Of a DNA stretch of 59,118 bases, positions 1 through 9,760 are shown in pieces. Source of the DNA: Pseudomonadota bacterium (GTDB lineage: Bacteria > Desulfobacterota > Desulfobulbia > Desulfobulbales > Desulfocapsaceae). The stretch is taken from assembly GCA_030671085.1 (NCBI GenBank), contig DAOVAI010000002.1, positions 1 to 59,118 on the forward strand. Direction: 5' to 3'. The first letter of the stretch is position 1, and every line of letters starts with the position of its first letter. The translations under genes were made by a program, and so were the position numbers. The notes under the pieces were generated by a model that had not been told where the DNA came from, ran no database searches, and was given only the letters and a program-made list of their open reading frames with translations.

Positions 1-206
1 TCCTGGAAGATATCTTTCATATCGCCAAGTTTTTCCACCTTGGCTCCCAGCATACTGTAGATAATGGGAAGGTAGTAGGCGGTGTTGGGAAAGGAGACTT
101 CCTTATCCTCACCAAATTTTTTCACAGCATCTTCATAGCTGTTTTCGGCCATATCTATAATTTTCTGCGCTCCTCGGATGGCTGCAGAACAAATTATTTT
201 CGACAT
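1..206 (-). CDS. acsB: CO-methylating acetyl-CoA synthase (acetyl-CoA decarbonylase/synthase beta), N-terminal part; truncated by window edge
   Basis: Manual translation of the minus strand from ATG at 206: MSKIICSAAIRGAQKIIDMAENSYEDAVKKFGEDKEVSFPNTAYYLPIIYSMLGAKVEKLGDMKDIFQ, AcsB-like N-terminus; SD AGGGAG upstream; follows other Wood-Ljungdahl genes. Confidence 0.8.
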   Translation of the reverse strand, partial: MSKIICSAAIRGAQKIIDMAENSYEDAVKKFGEDKEVSFPNTAYYLPIIYSMLGAKVEKLGDMKDIFQ

Positions 207-263
207 ATCTTAAGCTCCCTGTATTAATCCTTAATGTGCTACGTTTCAGCTTAGTTCAGATAA

Positions 264-2963
264 TCAGTCCATGAGACCTGCAATAAGTGACTTGGTCAAG
301 GCAACGGCCTTGGGATGACGCATGATCATCACCTCTCCACCTGCCATCAACATACAGCTGGCAGTAAGTGCTTCCATCATGATACCACGGGTCTCCTGGT
401 CACCAATCATGTCATCACTTGGAAGTTTGGTCTCCTTCGCCTTCCACACCTCGCAACCAAGGTTACAGATGATGGGAACCTGGAGTTTGTCATCCTGCTG
501 AGTGAGAGCGGCAATGCGAATACGCTCCATGACCGAATAGGTGTATTCAATACCGTAGCCCAGAGCACCTACAGAGGGATCCATGAGGACGGTATCAAGG
601 GATACACCAAGATTTTCCAGGAGAATGTTCAGCTGTTTTGCCAGGTTGACATCAATGGGAGAAGCGGCAACGATCGGATGCTGGAAGGCCATGGCTGTGG
701 CACCGATGGTGCGGTAATTAGCGTCTTCCAGAGGTGAAAGACAGACCTTTTTGTCACCAATAACCGAGGTGATATCTCTTAAGGTCTCAGTGTCTTTATC
801 AGAATTCCCACAACCCCAGACAATGATGGGGACATCTACGGCTGCAATGACATCGGCTGCTACTTTTGCGGCATCTGCAGCTGAGCGATTCATGCCATTG
901 GGATCGGTAGAACCAAGGGAGATAGCAATCGCCTCTGCGCCATAGGTCTTCACACATTTTTGAGCCCAGGCAACAGGATTGTCCAGGACATCGCTGAAGT
1001 GGCTGGATACTGTCTCCGGCCATTCATCAGGTTTCACATCTGTTACTTCCATGGCAATAAGAGGCTTGTTGGGATGATCTCCCTCAAAGAGCTGGAAGGG
1101 CATGGAGGTACTGCCACCAACGGTCTTCACATTGTCGCCATTGCCCATATTCACTGAACGAATGGCTCCGCTGTAATTTGTCTGGTAGCTCTTTGGATCA
1201 ACTTTAGTGCTTCGATCCGCAAGAGGTGTTGTTTCTTTGGCAAGCTCAGCAACGCCGGTATCAGCTGCAGGGGCAGGTGCTGCTGCTTTTGCGGCCTCAG
1301 TAGCTTTGGCATCGGCCTCTGCTTTGGCCTTGGCTGCTGCCTCTGCCTTGGCTTTCGCCTCATCAGCTGCCTTTACCTCAGCTGCTGCTTTTGCATCTGC
1401 ATCAGCTTTCACCTTTGCTTCTTCGTCAGCCTTGGCCTTGGCCTCGGCTGCTGCTTTTGCCTCTTCATCAGTCTTTGCTTTGGCAGCTGCATCGGACTCG
1501 GCTTTTGCCTTTGCATCGGCAGCGGCCTTGGCTTCTGCCTCTGCTTTTGCCTTAGCAGCAGCCGCAGCTTTTTCAGCAGAGTCGTCTGCAGGAGCAGCTG
1601 GAGTGACAGGCGCCGCAGGAGTTGCTGCAGCAGGTATTGCCTCAGGCTCCCTTTTCAAGATGGCATGGGCACCTGCAAAACTTGTCAAGGCATCAAACTG
1701 GTCATCGGTTAATCCATATGCCTTCTTCAATGCGGCAAGGCCAAGATTTACAGAATCAAGGGCCATGATCCGTTCTTTCTCATTCATTTCATGCTCTCCT
1801 GAATCATCCGTACCCTGGGGTACGGCAGTTGTTGTGCTGATGGTCGTATCAATGGATGCCGCAGCAACAGCTTGCAGGGCATCGCTTTTGGCCTGTTGGA
1901 TGAGTGTATCGGCCTCGGTACGTGCTGCGGCTATAATCTTGGCTGCCTCTGTCTTGGCTTCTTCGAGCACCTTGTCAGTATCAACTGCCTGAACAGTGAT
2001 AGCCTCCCTGGGTTCTTCAGCTTTAGCAGGCGCCTCAGCTTCTGTGACACCCGGCCTTGGAAGAAGCCCTGCTCGATTGAGGATCTCAGGAACTGCGCTT
2101 TCCCACTCAATGGCCATGCAGTGGACTCCGGCAACTCCCTTTATCTCTTTCACCTGATTGATGATGTCAACACAGATCTGGATACCCTCGTCCTGCTTAT
2201 CCTTGGCATCCTTCATCCGCTGAATCACATCATCAGTCACATCCATGCCTGGAACATAATTCTTCATGTAACGAGCCATACCCAATGACTTGGGAGGCGT
2301 CACACCGGCAAGGATATAACATTTTTCATCCAGGCCAAGATCCCTCACCATTTCCATAAACTTGGCAAATTTCTCGACATTGTAGATGATCTGAGTCTGA
2401 ATAAAGTCAGCACCTGCGGTCACCTTTTTTCCAAGGCGAACAGCCCGGTACTCAAAGGGATAGGCAAAGGGGTTGGCAGCGGCTCCGAGGAAGAGCTTTG
2501 GTTCATCGCTCTTGATCTCTTCTCCGCACTGGAAGCGCTTCTCGTCACGCATTCCCTTCATCATCCCCAGCATCTGGATGGAGTCCATATCAAAGACTCC
2601 CTTGGACCCAGGATGATTACCAAACTTCTGGTGGTCACCGGTGAGGCAGAGCAGATTTTTCAGGCCAAGGGCTGAGGCTCCAAGGATGTCCGACTGCATG
2701 CCGATCCGGTTACGGTCTCGGCAGGTCATCTGGATGACAGGCTCAACTCCTTCCTCTTTTGCAATCAATCCGGCTGCAATGGATGACATGCGTACAATTG
2801 CTGTCTGACAGTCTGTAATATTGACTGCATCCACATTTCCTTTCAACAGCCGTGCTTTTTCACGAACCGTCTCCGGATTTCCGCTTTTAGGGGGGCCAAG
2901 TTCGCCAGTTACAGCAAATGTCCCCTCTTTTAATATTTTCTCTAGATTACTGCCCGACTTCAT
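264..2963 (-). CDS. Fusion ORF: methylenetetrahydrofolate reductase (MetF) domain, Ala/Lys/Glu-rich linker, acetyl-CoA decarbonylase/synthase delta (CdhD/AcsD) domain
   Basis: Single 908-aa ORF (264..2990; likely start MKSGSNLEK at 2963). N-part has MetF motifs (TGELGPPK, NITDCQTA, LCLTGDH); C-part from about 1103 down has the CdhD/AcsD TIM-barrel (PLIAMEVTDVKPDEWP, EAIAISLGSTDPNG, DPSVGALGYGIEYTYSVMERIR). Confidence 0.85.
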   Translation of the reverse strand: MKSGSNLEKILKEGTFAVTGELGPPKSGNPETVREKARLLKGNVDAVNITDCQTAIVRMSSIAAGLIAKEEGVEPVIQMTCRDRNRIGMQSDILGASALGLKNLLCLTGDHQKFGNHPGSKGVFDMDSIQMLGMMKGMRDEKRFQCGEEIKSDEPKLFLGAAANPFAYPFEYRAVRLGKKVTAGADFIQTQIIYNVEKFAKFMEMVRDLGLDEKCYILAGVTPPKSLGMARYMKNYVPGMDVTDDVIQRMKDAKDKQDEGIQICVDIINQVKEIKGVAGVHCMAIEWESAVPEILNRAGLLPRPGVTEAEAPAKAEEPREAITVQAVDTDKVLEEAKTEAAKIIAAARTEADTLIQQAKSDALQAVAAASIDTTISTTTAVPQGTDDSGEHEMNEKERIMALDSVNLGLAALKKAYGLTDDQFDALTSFAGAHAILKREPEAIPAAATPAAPVTPAAPADDSAEKAAAAAKAKAEAEAKAAADAKAKAESDAAAKAKTDEEAKAAAEAKAKADEEAKVKADADAKAAAEVKAADEAKAKAEAAAKAKAEADAKATEAAKAAAPAPAADTGVAELAKETTPLADRSTKVDPKSYQTNYSGAIRSVNMGNGDNVKTVGGSTSMPFQLFEGDHPNKPLIAMEVTDVKPDEWPETVSSHFSDVLDNPVAWAQKCVKTYGAEAIAISLGSTDPNGMNRSAADAAKVAADVIAAVDVPIIVWGCGNSDKDTETLRDITSVIGDKKVCLSPLEDANYRTIGATAMAFQHPIVAASPIDVNLAKQLNILLENLGVSLDTVLMDPSVGALGYGIEYTYSVMERIRIAALTQQDDKLQVPIICNLGCEVWKAKETKLPSDDMIGDQETRGIMMEALTASCMLMAGGEVMIMRHPKAVALTKSLIAGLMD

Positions 2964-3020
2964 CGGTTGGACCCCTCCTGCCAAATTCAAACTCGTTCAA
3001 GAATGATATTCTCGTTAGAA

Positions 3021-5009
3021 TTACTTATGTCCACATCCCACTCCGGGAATACCCTCTCCGGCACCAAGATCACGACGCATCTCCATATCAAAGAGGACAC
3101 GATCCTGTTTCTTATTAATACCAAGGGCATCACGTTTTCCGTCAATGGCCTTAATCATCTTCTGGGCAAGCTTGATGGGATCTTCCTCATAATCCCAACT
3201 CGCGCCATATTCTTCTGCCATTCCCTTGAGGACAAACTCGTTCATCTCTTTGGAACCGGTCACCGGCAGGTTCTGGAAGATAACATGGGCGCCAGAGGTG
3301 ACAAAATACTGGCCAATGGCAATGGCCTTCTCACTCATCCATAGAGGTGCGGTGCCGCAGGCAGGCAGCTCAGAGATATCATCACCAAGCCCACCTTCTT
3401 TAACCATTGCAGTAAGGGCAATAAGCAGGCGACTGTTATCAACGCAGGAGCCCACATGGAGAACCGGAGGCATACCTACGGTCTCGCAGACCTCTGCAAG
3501 CCCTTCACCGCAGTACTCGGCTGCAGCCTCGGGCCGCATCAATCCCATTCGTCCCAAGGCCTGGGCCGCACAACCAGTTGCCAGGACAAGAACGTTGTTT
3601 TTCAAGAGTTCGCAGGCAATCTTAAAATGCACATCATCGGAATATTTATAGTGCTCACAACCAACGAGTGCTCCAATACCTTTAATACGACCATTGATGA
3701 TATTATCATTTAAGGGGCGATAACTCTGACGGAAATGACCGCCCAGCATGTAGTTGATGGTCTCATGACTAAAGCCGACAACCACATCAAACTTATGCTC
3801 TTTGGGAATATAATATTCGCCACGTTTCTTAAAGTTGTTAATGGCATGGGTCAGAATCCTCTTGGCAGAACCCAATGCATCTTTTTCCTCAAACTGCATA
3901 TGAATCGCATCCGGCATCTTGGCGCGGTAGTTGGTGGTGATAATATCAGTATGCTTGTTCTTTACCACTTGGGCCACAGACTGCATCACACACTGGACGT
4001 CGACTACCATGGCCTCAACAGCGCCGGTTGCCAAAACCATTTCCTGCTGGATAAAAGATCCTGCCACCGGAATTCCACGGCGCATGAGAATCTCGTTTCC
4101 AGTACAGCAGACACCGGCCAGATTAATGCCCTTGGCACCAACTTTCTTGGCCAGAGCCAGTATCTCTTCATCTTCAGCTGCCAGACAGAGGGCCTCTGCA
4201 AGCAGTGGCTCATGCCCATGCACAGTGACATTGACCTGCTCTGCATCAAGGACACCAAGATCAATGAGGGATCTTATGGGGACCGGGGTACCGAACATGA
4301 TATCAGTGAGTTCAGTGGAAAGCATGGAAGCCCCCCAGCCGTCCGCCAGAGAACAGCGGGCAGCCTGCTTCATGATATTTTTGTATTCCTGATCTACACC
4401 CATATGGGTACGATGCATGGTCTCCACCACCTCACGATCAATTCCACGCGGTTCGACACCTTTTTCCTTCCAGATCTTCTGCTGTTTTTCAGGAGCACGC
4501 TTGAGCATGGTGAGCGTTCCCTGCTGCTGGCCAAATTCAGACAGGGCCTTTTCACCAAGCTCCAGGGCAATCTCGTTTTTATCCCTGCCCTCAGTCTCAA
4601 TACCGTAGATATCTGCCAGAGTATGCAGCTTAGCAACGTCTTTGATCTCATGGGGGGTGTTGCCCTTGGCAGTCTCGATAAATCCCATGACCATCTCACG
4701 GGCATGGTCAGTATGGGCCGCAGTTCCGGCAGCAACAAGACGGGCAAAGTTCCTGGCGACAACGGTGGCAGCCGTGGCACCACAGACGCCGATCATTTGC
4801 TCAACACCATCGATGATCTGACAGGGTCCCATGTTACAGATACGGCAGCAGGTTCCCCCTGAACCAAAAAGACAGGCTGACATGCCTCGATCCTCAATAC
4901 GGTCGTAAGCAGTCCTTACCTGTTTAGCCAAATCCTGATTGAGCAGGTCTTTGGTTGAAGCACCGGTGATTTCGTTACAGGATTCACATCCACCTTTGCT
5001 GTTGCTCAT
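3021..5009 (-). CDS. acsA: Anaerobic carbon-monoxide dehydrogenase catalytic subunit (CooS/AcsA)
   Basis: ORF 668 aa; cluster motifs CESCNE and CLFGSGGTCCRICNMGPC, VHGHEPLL, GVCCTGNEILMRRG, HVGSCVDNSR; likely start MSNSKGGCESC at 5009. Confidence 0.93.
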   Translation of the reverse strand: MSNSKGGCESCNEITGASTKDLLNQDLAKQVRTAYDRIEDRGMSACLFGSGGTCCRICNMGPCQIIDGVEQMIGVCGATAATVVARNFARLVAAGTAAHTDHAREMVMGFIETAKGNTPHEIKDVAKLHTLADIYGIETEGRDKNEIALELGEKALSEFGQQQGTLTMLKRAPEKQQKIWKEKGVEPRGIDREVVETMHRTHMGVDQEYKNIMKQAARCSLADGWGASMLSTELTDIMFGTPVPIRSLIDLGVLDAEQVNVTVHGHEPLLAEALCLAAEDEEILALAKKVGAKGINLAGVCCTGNEILMRRGIPVAGSFIQQEMVLATGAVEAMVVDVQCVMQSVAQVVKNKHTDIITTNYRAKMPDAIHMQFEEKDALGSAKRILTHAINNFKKRGEYYIPKEHKFDVVVGFSHETINYMLGGHFRQSYRPLNDNIINGRIKGIGALVGCEHYKYSDDVHFKIACELLKNNVLVLATGCAAQALGRMGLMRPEAAAEYCGEGLAEVCETVGMPPVLHVGSCVDNSRLLIALTAMVKEGGLGDDISELPACGTAPLWMSEKAIAIGQYFVTSGAHVIFQNLPVTGSKEMNEFVLKGMAEEYGASWDYEEDPIKLAQKMIKAIDGKRDALGINKKQDRVLFDMEMRRDLGAGEGIPGVGCGHK

Positions 5010-5096
5010 AATTATCCTCCGGAACAATGATAAACGGTACGAGTAACCCGCCTTATAAACTCTTGTTTCTAGATATCAAGTAAATTGTACGAACCA

Positions 5097-5984
5097 CTAA
5101 ACAAGATTAGCTGCCATCTTGGCGGCCTGTACAGTATTTTTCATCAACATGGTAATGGTCATGGGGCCGACACCGCCAGGTACCGGGGTAATACAGGAAG
5201 CCTTTTCTTTCACAGCTTCAAAGTCAACATCACCGGCCAGAATCGCCTTACCGCTGGAAGCCTTACCGATACGGTTGACACCGACATCGATGATAGCTGC
5301 ACCATCTTTTACCATATCTGCGGTGACCATCTTGGGGACACCAACGGCTGCAATGATGATGTCAGCACGTCTGCAGTGTTCTGCCATATTTTTGGTCCGG
5401 GTGTGACAGAGGGTAATAGTGGCATTTCCCCCCTCACGCTTCTGCAGCATCAGGTTGGCAATGGGCTTGCCAACAATGTTGGAACGACCGATAATCACGA
5501 CCTCTGCACCGCTGGTCTCCACACCGCTTCTGGTAAGGAGTTCAAGGATACCGTGCGGAGTACAGGGCAGGAAGCACTGCTCGCCTAGGACCATCTTCCC
5601 GACATTTACAGGATGAAAGCCGTCAACATCCTTATCAGGATCAATGGCATAAAGCACTGCTGCCTCGTTGATATGCTTAGGCAGAGGCAGCTGAACGAGA
5701 ATGCCGTTAATTTTTGGATCGTTATTGTACTTGTCGACCAGGGCCAGCAGATCCGCCTCGCTGGTATCAGGATCAAGGGTAACCTGCTCAGAATGGATGC
5801 CCAGGGCGTGGGCAGTCTTGTTTTTGGCGGCAACATAAGATTGAGATGCTGGATCCTCACCCACAAGAATAGTCACAAGACCGGGTACAATATTATGTTT
5901 TTCTTTCAATTCAGCAATTTCAGTAGTCAACTCCTCACGAATTGTCTTCGCAATCTCTGTTCCGCTTATAAGCTTTGCCGTCAT
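5097..5984 (-). CDS. folD: Bifunctional methylenetetrahydrofolate dehydrogenase/methenyltetrahydrofolate cyclohydrolase
   Basis: 295 aa; VGEDPASQSYVAAKNKTA, QLPLPKHINE, IDPDKDVDGFHPVNVGKM, GRSNIVGKPIANLML, PVPGGVGPMTITMLM. Confidence 0.96.
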   Translation of the reverse strand: MTAKLISGTEIAKTIREELTTEIAELKEKHNIVPGLVTILVGEDPASQSYVAAKNKTAHALGIHSEQVTLDPDTSEADLLALVDKYNNDPKINGILVQLPLPKHINEAAVLYAIDPDKDVDGFHPVNVGKMVLGEQCFLPCTPHGILELLTRSGVETSGAEVVIIGRSNIVGKPIANLMLQKREGGNATITLCHTRTKNMAEHCRRADIIIAAVGVPKMVTADMVKDGAAIIDVGVNRIGKASSGKAILAGDVDFEAVKEKASCITPVPGGVGPMTITMLMKNTVQAAKMAANLV

Positions 5985-6552
5985 TTATTCATTCCTCAAA
6001 TAATTATGATGACCGACACTATTATGGAACAACGTCGAATCATCCTTTGGTTAACTGTGGGGCGAGCCGCTCTCGAGAATCTCTATAGCTACAAGATGTT
6101 ACCAGAACAATTCAGAAAGAATCTCCTCCAACCACCCTAGATTAGGAGACTAACAGGGGAATAGGAGTGGCCAAATTAATAGGTTTTTCAATTTTTTTCA
6201 AGTAACAGATCAATATTTTTTGATTTATTGTTAAAAAAAATCGATATAGAGGCAGACAGTCCCTTCACTAGCCCTCCCAAGAACAATAAAACAGCGTGAC
6301 ACAGCAAAAAAAAATATCCGGGCAAACGGTGAATGGGACGTAAAGAGAGAAATGAAAGTTTCTGAAAAACGTTTTTACCCTTACGGACAAAAGGGGTGAT
6401 GATGTTAAAAACAGGAATAGCCTTCCCGGAAAGCTACTCCCTTGAGCATATGGACTGCAGGCCACAGGTTCGCAAGTATAATGAGGGGAACACGGGGCGG
6501 GTGAACAGGAGAGAGGATCTGCAATTGAAGAAACAGCCTGCACCACTAACTA

Positions 6553-6711
6553 GTGTTACGTCAAGGATGAAATGTCGTATATTGCGCCACCATTTTTAGT
6601 GCTTGCGAGGCACGGATTGATAAGCATAGTTGTGCTATGTGAGTCAAGCCGTAACGAAGCAAGCGCGAAAAAAGGTAAGTAAGATGCGTCATTTCAGAGT
6701 TGACGGGACAC
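6553..6711. repeat. Long imperfect palindrome (MITE-like element, family C)
   Basis: Two 77-nt arms around CATAG-TTGTG-CTATG; ends GTGT...ACAC; arms align with substitutions and one 5/6-nt internal loop. Confidence 0.75.
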
Positions 6712-6787
6712 AAGCTAAAGGCAACAAATCCAAACAGAGCTCGGCTGCACCCGCAATATTACTGGGAACAGCCGAACATCCCTTTTT

Positions 6788-8524
6788 CTACATGGCGACA
6801 ATGGGAAGATACTCGGGTTCCCAGCGCATCTTGCGTAGGAGCTCACTCATTCGTGCCTCATCTCCGTCATGCTGAAACGAGGAAAAAACACAGGGACGAC
6901 TGACTTCGTTTTCTACAGCAGACATGGCCACGGCCAAGGCCACCTTACTGCTCACCTCATTCAGGGAGTGCACAGGCGGTACGAGACAGCCTTCATTCAT
7001 TTCCGCCTTGGACACGCAGGCAGACACGGCATGGGCAGCTGCGGTAAAAAACTGCGGCAGTACCTCACGGGCACCGGAACCCAGTACTCCAAGCCCAACA
7101 CCAGGGAAGACAAAGACGTTATTGCACTGACCAACCCGATGGGTGACTCCATTATGGGTCACCGGGTCAAAGGGACTCCCGGTAGCCACCAGGGCCTTGC
7201 CATCTGTCCAACGATAAATATCTTCAGGCAGGGCCTCGGTCATATCCGTAGGATTGGACAGGGGCATGATTACCGGACGCTCGGTATTGGCAGCAACACC
7301 CTCCACCACTTCCCGGGTGAAGCAGCCGCCTTGCCCTGATGTGCCGATCAGAACCGTCACACCGGCCTGTTTCACCGCACCAAGCAGGGAGAGGTTGACA
7401 GGATCCTGAAGCCAGGGAAAGGCCTCCTTGTCCTTGGCAAACTTCATCTTGTACTCTTCCATTTCACGGTCAGTTGTCACTACCCCACGGGAATCCAGGG
7501 TGAAGATACGATCCCGGGCCTCTTTCTCAGTGAGTCCCTTCTCCACCAGGGCCACACCGATCTGCTCGGCAACACCGACACCGCCGGCACCTGCGCCGTG
7601 GACAAGAAAAACCTGGTCTTCCAGCTTTTCCAGTTTGATCTTCATAGCTGTAAGAATTCCAGCCAGGGTGACAGCACCGGTCCCCTGAATATCGTCGTTA
7701 AAGGAGATCAGATCGTGGAGGTAGGTATCACGAATGGCAAAGGCATTCTGCTTGGAAAAATCCTCCCACTGGCAGAGGGCATTGGGAAAGACATTTCTGA
7801 ATGCACAGGCAAAGCGTCGAAGAAATTCAAGGTACTCATCGCCTGTCAGACGATGGTGGCGCCAGCCCAGGTAATCGTTATCTGCCAGCAGTGCTTCATT
7901 GTTGGTTCCCACATCCAGAGAAATGGGCAGACAATGCCAGGGAGCAACTCCTGCCCCTTGGGTATAAAGCATGAGCTTGCCGAGACAGATGGCAATCCCC
8001 CCTGCTCCCTGATCCCCGATCCCCAGGATTCCCTGATTATCAGTAACTACAGCCACTCTAATATCCCTGTGAATATAGCGACGAAGGATATCCTCGGCCT
8101 GATCGATATTGCCAGGATAAAAATGGAGCCCGTTGGCCTGACGGAACATGGATGAATACTGCTGAACCGCAAGACCTACAGTGGGGGTATAGATAATACC
8201 CATCAACTTCTCAATGTCACTCTTGATAAGCGCATGGGCAAGGGTCACGTTCCGATCAAAAAGAGAACGCAGATAGATAAATTTTTCTATGGGCTTTTCT
8301 TTGGAATTCACCTTAATTTGTGAATTTTCAACTTGATGCTCCAGGCTGCGGACAGCTGGCGGCAGTGCTGCTTCAAGGCCCATCCGTTTTCTTTCTGACC
8401 GAGTAAAAGAGGTTCCCTTATTCACAAAACTGATACTATTTACTGTGGTACCACTGGCGTAAACCAGAATCTCTCTGGTGTTTCCGTATTCATCGTATTT
8501 GAAACCGTATTGATTCTCTGACAT
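6788..8524 (-). CDS. maeA: NAD-dependent malic enzyme (oxaloacetate-decarboxylating)
   Basis: MSENQYGFKYDEYGNTREI start at 8524; IYTPTVGLAVQQYS, VAVVTDNQGILGIGDQGAGG, DDIQGTGAVTLAGI, PLSNPTDMTEALPEDIYRWTDGKALVATGSPF. Confidence 0.93.
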   Translation of the reverse strand: MSENQYGFKYDEYGNTREILVYASGTTVNSISFVNKGTSFTRSERKRMGLEAALPPAVRSLEHQVENSQIKVNSKEKPIEKFIYLRSLFDRNVTLAHALIKSDIEKLMGIIYTPTVGLAVQQYSSMFRQANGLHFYPGNIDQAEDILRRYIHRDIRVAVVTDNQGILGIGDQGAGGIAICLGKLMLYTQGAGVAPWHCLPISLDVGTNNEALLADNDYLGWRHHRLTGDEYLEFLRRFACAFRNVFPNALCQWEDFSKQNAFAIRDTYLHDLISFNDDIQGTGAVTLAGILTAMKIKLEKLEDQVFLVHGAGAGGVGVAEQIGVALVEKGLTEKEARDRIFTLDSRGVVTTDREMEEYKMKFAKDKEAFPWLQDPVNLSLLGAVKQAGVTVLIGTSGQGGCFTREVVEGVAANTERPVIMPLSNPTDMTEALPEDIYRWTDGKALVATGSPFDPVTHNGVTHRVGQCNNVFVFPGVGLGVLGSGAREVLPQFFTAAAHAVSACVSKAEMNEGCLVPPVHSLNEVSSKVALAVAMSAVENEVSRPCVFSSFQHDGDEARMSELLRKMRWEPEYLPIVAM

Positions 8525-8587
8525 ACCTTTGCCCTCACCCTTTGCGCCTGCATTGGGAAATTGACTTTTGCCCTGCAATCTTCCATA

Positions 8588-9646
8588 ATGCGCCCCATGA
8601 CACAATGGAAAAAAATATTGCAGAAATCCGTGACCAGTCCCGAAGAGATCGCTCATCGGTTCGAGATTGATTGTAACGTATTGGATACGGTTTTAGCAAC
8701 CTTTCCCATGCGGATTAATTCGTATTATTTGGGCCTTATCAAAACGGTTGGGGATCCAATCTGGAAACAGGCTGTTCCCGACCCAAAAGAAATTCGTGAT
8801 TCCGTATGCATGCCAGATCCTTTGGCAGAAGAAGACCTCAGTCCCATCCCCAATCTGGTGCACAAATATCCAGATCGAGTTCTCTTTCTTGTTACCAATG
8901 AATGCGCCATGTACTGTCGCTTCTGCACTAGAAAAAGAAAAGTCGGCACAGCCAGAATGCAGATCACTCAAGACACCATTCAGGCCGGTATTGACTATAT
9001 TCGAGACAACAAGCAGATCCGGGAGGTCTTGATCTCAGGTGGTGACCCCTTACTGCTTACCGACGAAAAACTGGATTCCATCCTCACCCGTCTTCGTTCC
9101 ATTCCTACGCTGGAGGTGATCCGGATCGGCACCCGGGTTCCCTGCACCCTGCCCATGCGAGTGACCAAAGAGCTTACGGCCGTACTCAAAAAACACCACC
9201 CTCTCTATATCAACACCCATTTCAACCATCCCGACGAGCTCACCCAGGAGGCGGCCAGGGCCTGCAATCTTCTTGCCGACGCCGGAATTCCACTGGGCTG
9301 TCAGACCGTCCTCCTCAAAGGAGTAAACGATGATTCCGAAACCCTTCGCAGCCTTTTTCTGGGACTCCTGCGCCTCAGGGTAAAGCCCTATTACCTCTTT
9401 CAGGCAGACCTGACCAAGGGCACCAATCATTTTCGGACCCATACGGAATCAGGCATAGCAATCATGGGTCAACTCATCGGCAATATTTCAGGCATGGCCA
9501 TTCCCACCTACGCCCTGGATGCCCCGGATGGCGGAGGGAAGATTCCCCTTACACCAGACTATATCGTGGACAAAGGAGACGATTTAAGGTTTCACAATTA
9601 TCTTGGAAAACTTTGTACCTATCCTGAAAATGGCGATCCTCTCTAA
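8588..9646 (+). CDS. KamA-family radical SAM protein (lysine 2,3-aminomutase / EpmB-like)
   Basis: Radical SAM CAMYCRFCTRKR, EVLISGGDPLLL, THFNHPDELT, QADLTKGTNHFRT, DAPDGGGKIPL; about 350 aa. Confidence 0.9.
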   Translation: MRPMTQWKKILQKSVTSPEEIAHRFEIDCNVLDTVLATFPMRINSYYLGLIKTVGDPIWKQAVPDPKEIRDSVCMPDPLAEEDLSPIPNLVHKYPDRVLFLVTNECAMYCRFCTRKRKVGTARMQITQDTIQAGIDYIRDNKQIREVLISGGDPLLLTDEKLDSILTRLRSIPTLEVIRIGTRVPCTLPMRVTKELTAVLKKHHPLYINTHFNHPDELTQEAARACNLLADAGIPLGCQTVLLKGVNDDSETLRSLFLGLLRLRVKPYYLFQADLTKGTNHFRTHTESGIAIMGQLIGNISGMAIPTYALDAPDGGGKIPLTPDYIVDKGDDLRFHNYLGKLCTYPENGDPL

Positions 9647-9760
9647 TTTTTTTCTTTATTATCCCTTCCATTTTCTTGATATTCACTGCCCGGACAAAAT
9701 ATACTCTATTCATGATCCATCTTTCATTCGCCCATCAATTCAGGCCCAAAGAGTGATCTT

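Noticed and set aside
1207-1992. 261-aa plus-strand ORF rich in Ala/Ser
   Set aside because: Exact antisense of the KAKAEAEAK linker of the MetF-CdhD fusion; composition artefact of the repeated codons.
3735-4862. 375-aa plus-strand ORF
   Set aside because: Antisense to the clearly assigned CODH catalytic subunit; no recognisable domain.
6268-6546. 92-aa minus-strand ORF in the folD-maeA gap
   Set aside because: Low-complexity composition, no motif or convincing SD; probably non-coding.
8525-8656. N-terminal extension of the maeA ORF
   Set aside because: Overlaps the divergent KamA-family gene start; MSENQYGFKYDEYGN at 8524 is the natural malic enzyme start.
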